Source of the DNA: Spartobacteria bacterium UBA695
GTDB lineage: Bacteria; Verrucomicrobiota; Verrucomicrobiia; Chthoniobacterales; Chthoniobacteraceae
Direction: 5' to 3'
DNA: 64,000 nt
Assembly: GCA_002298145.1 (NCBI GenBank)
Contig: DBMP01000009.1
Span: forward strand, 1-64,000
Shown here piece after piece: positions 63,065 through 64,000 of this stretch (positions are counted from its first letter, which is position 1; each line of letters begins with the position of its first letter). The notes beneath the pieces were generated by a model. It saw nothing but the letters and a program-made list of their open reading frames with translations. It was not told the origin of the DNA and did not search any database. A program made the translations under genes and the position numbers.

Positions 63065-63952
63065 CTAAACCTTCCGTTTCCAAAGGGTCCTCTGGCGAGC
63101 GATTTCGAAGGTTATCCGTCCCATTTTTACGTCGGATCGAAAGATTTGATATTGTTTGGGGCTACGGTTTACAAGGTCTTTTAAAATACGTCGGGCTGTA
63201 TTGAACTTCCGCACCCAAGGCGAAAAGCAGCCCAGCCGGCCCCGGTATTTTTCCCGATAACGGAGCAACTCATTTCGATTAGCAGGAGTCGTTCCAAGAT
63301 TCTCCCCGGTTTCCATGAAAACTGAAGTTATTTGGTTGCAAAGAACGGAGCGAACCGGGCTTTTGAAAAGCTGGCGGTAAAACAGCACATCTCCCATCAT
63401 GCGCCATGAAGGATCGAACCGGCATCCCGAACGCCGCATGAACTCTTGCCGGTAAAACGCGGTGCAGGTCAGGATCAGGCAAAAAAAGCGCGACATCCAC
63501 CCCCAAGGATTCACGTTGCTTTGATGGCAAATATAGCGGCCTTGGAGATCGACGACGATCGCGTCGCCAAGAACGATATCCACCTCTGAGCGGGTCTTTG
63601 CCATCTCTGCCACCGTTTTCAGCGCATCGACCGTATACTGTTCGTCACTATTAAGGTGGGCAATGTAATCATAGCACTCCGGCGCGTTAGCCCAGCCCTT
63701 ATTGATTGCATCATACATACCATGGTCGGGTGCGCTTTCGTAAGAAAAGGAGTAAGCCTCTTTCGGGTTGCGAACGCACTCGGCGGCGTATTGCTCCAGC
63801 CATTCGCGGGTACCGTCGCTGGAACCCCCGTCTTGGACATGATGATGCACCACGAGGTCCTTCCCGGCTTGGTCAGCCACGGAGGCAACGGCGCACGGCA
63901 GCCATTTCAGGCTGTTGTAACTTGGGGTTACAATCCAAAAGCGAACAGACAT
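63065..63952 (-). CDS. Family 2 glycosyltransferase
   Basis: A 295-residue GT2 enzyme. It starts VRFWIVTPSYNSLKWLPCAV and has VQDGGSSDGTREWLEQY, DHGMYDAINKG and HLNSDEQYTVDALK with the metal-site acids. It resembles the GT domain of the fusion at 58168. Its start is 48 bp from the window edge, so the upstream context is not visible. Confidence 0.9.
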   Translation of the reverse strand: MSVRFWIVTPSYNSLKWLPCAVASVADQAGKDLVVHHHVQDGGSSDGTREWLEQYAAECVRNPKEAYSFSYESAPDHGMYDAINKGWANAPECYDYIAHLNSDEQYTVDALKTVAEMAKTRSEVDIVLGDAIVVDLQGRYICHQSNVNPWGWMSRFFCLILTCTAFYRQEFMRRSGCRFDPSWRMMGDVLFYRQLFKSPVRSVLCNQITSVFMETGENLGTTPANRNELLRYREKYRGRLGCFSPWVRKFNTARRILKDLVNRSPKQYQIFRSDVKMGRITFEIARQRTLWKRKV

Positions 63953-64000
63953 GGGCCCGAGAATAAAGGAGTTTTCAAAAAGGACAACGAATCACTCTGC

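Overview
The window looks like a chromosomal segment of a GC-rich Gram-negative bacterium, most likely a member of the Verrucomicrobiota. That placement is an inference: it rests on a DUF4034-type exported protein, a TIGR03790-type protein, dispersed palindromic repeats and generally weak Shine-Dalgarno sites. No rRNA or other phylogenetic marker was available to test it.

Positions 1-15141 form a defence and stress island. It opens inside a type I-E CRISPR array (10 full repeats, 10 spacers, period 61, extending beyond the left edge). Next comes a decayed I-E cas operon. cse2 and cas6e remain, and the third gene is an in-frame fusion of the N-terminal part of Cas7e to the C-terminal part of Cas2e. 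The lost pieces include the rest of cas7e, the start of cas2 and probably cas5e and cas1 between them; cas3 and cas8e are absent upstream. After that come umuDC, a small hypothetical gene, a GYF-domain membrane protein and a divergent XRE regulator with two palindromes over its promoter. A five-gene type I restriction-modification operon follows (hsdM, rhuM, hsdS, a PIN-like/DUF2934 gene, hsdR); its first four genes are joined by 4-bp overlaps. A tRNA-Gly gene with its terminator closes this part.

Positions 15283-39507 are mostly core chromosome. The block nusA-infB-rbfA-nrnA-truB-ribF is the conserved translation/RNA operon. Around it lie a YycJ-like nuclease, a DUF2851 protein, a DUF4034 protein, a TIGR03790 protein whose 5' end is built from nested repeats, a PhnP-like hydrolase, recN, a large FHA/coiled-coil/response-regulator protein, an ABCG-like half transporter and a stand-alone 5'-3' exonuclease. 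One AT-richer accessory gene, a nucleoside-deoxyribosyltransferase/TIR-like protein, sits between recN and the FHA gene.

Positions 39560-63952 are a surface polysaccharide locus. It has a Wzy-like polymerase/ligase, rfbF-rfbG-rfbH plus an SDR and a thiamine-diphosphate enzyme, a flippase and the remnant of another. At least nine glycosyltransferase or glycosyltransferase-like genes follow, including a membrane GT fused to a PAS domain, together with a pyruvyl transferase paired with an FrhB-like iron-sulfur protein. The RfbFGH + SDR + TPP-enzyme set matches the logic of CDP-3,6-dideoxyhexose synthesis leading to a branched yersiniose-type sugar.
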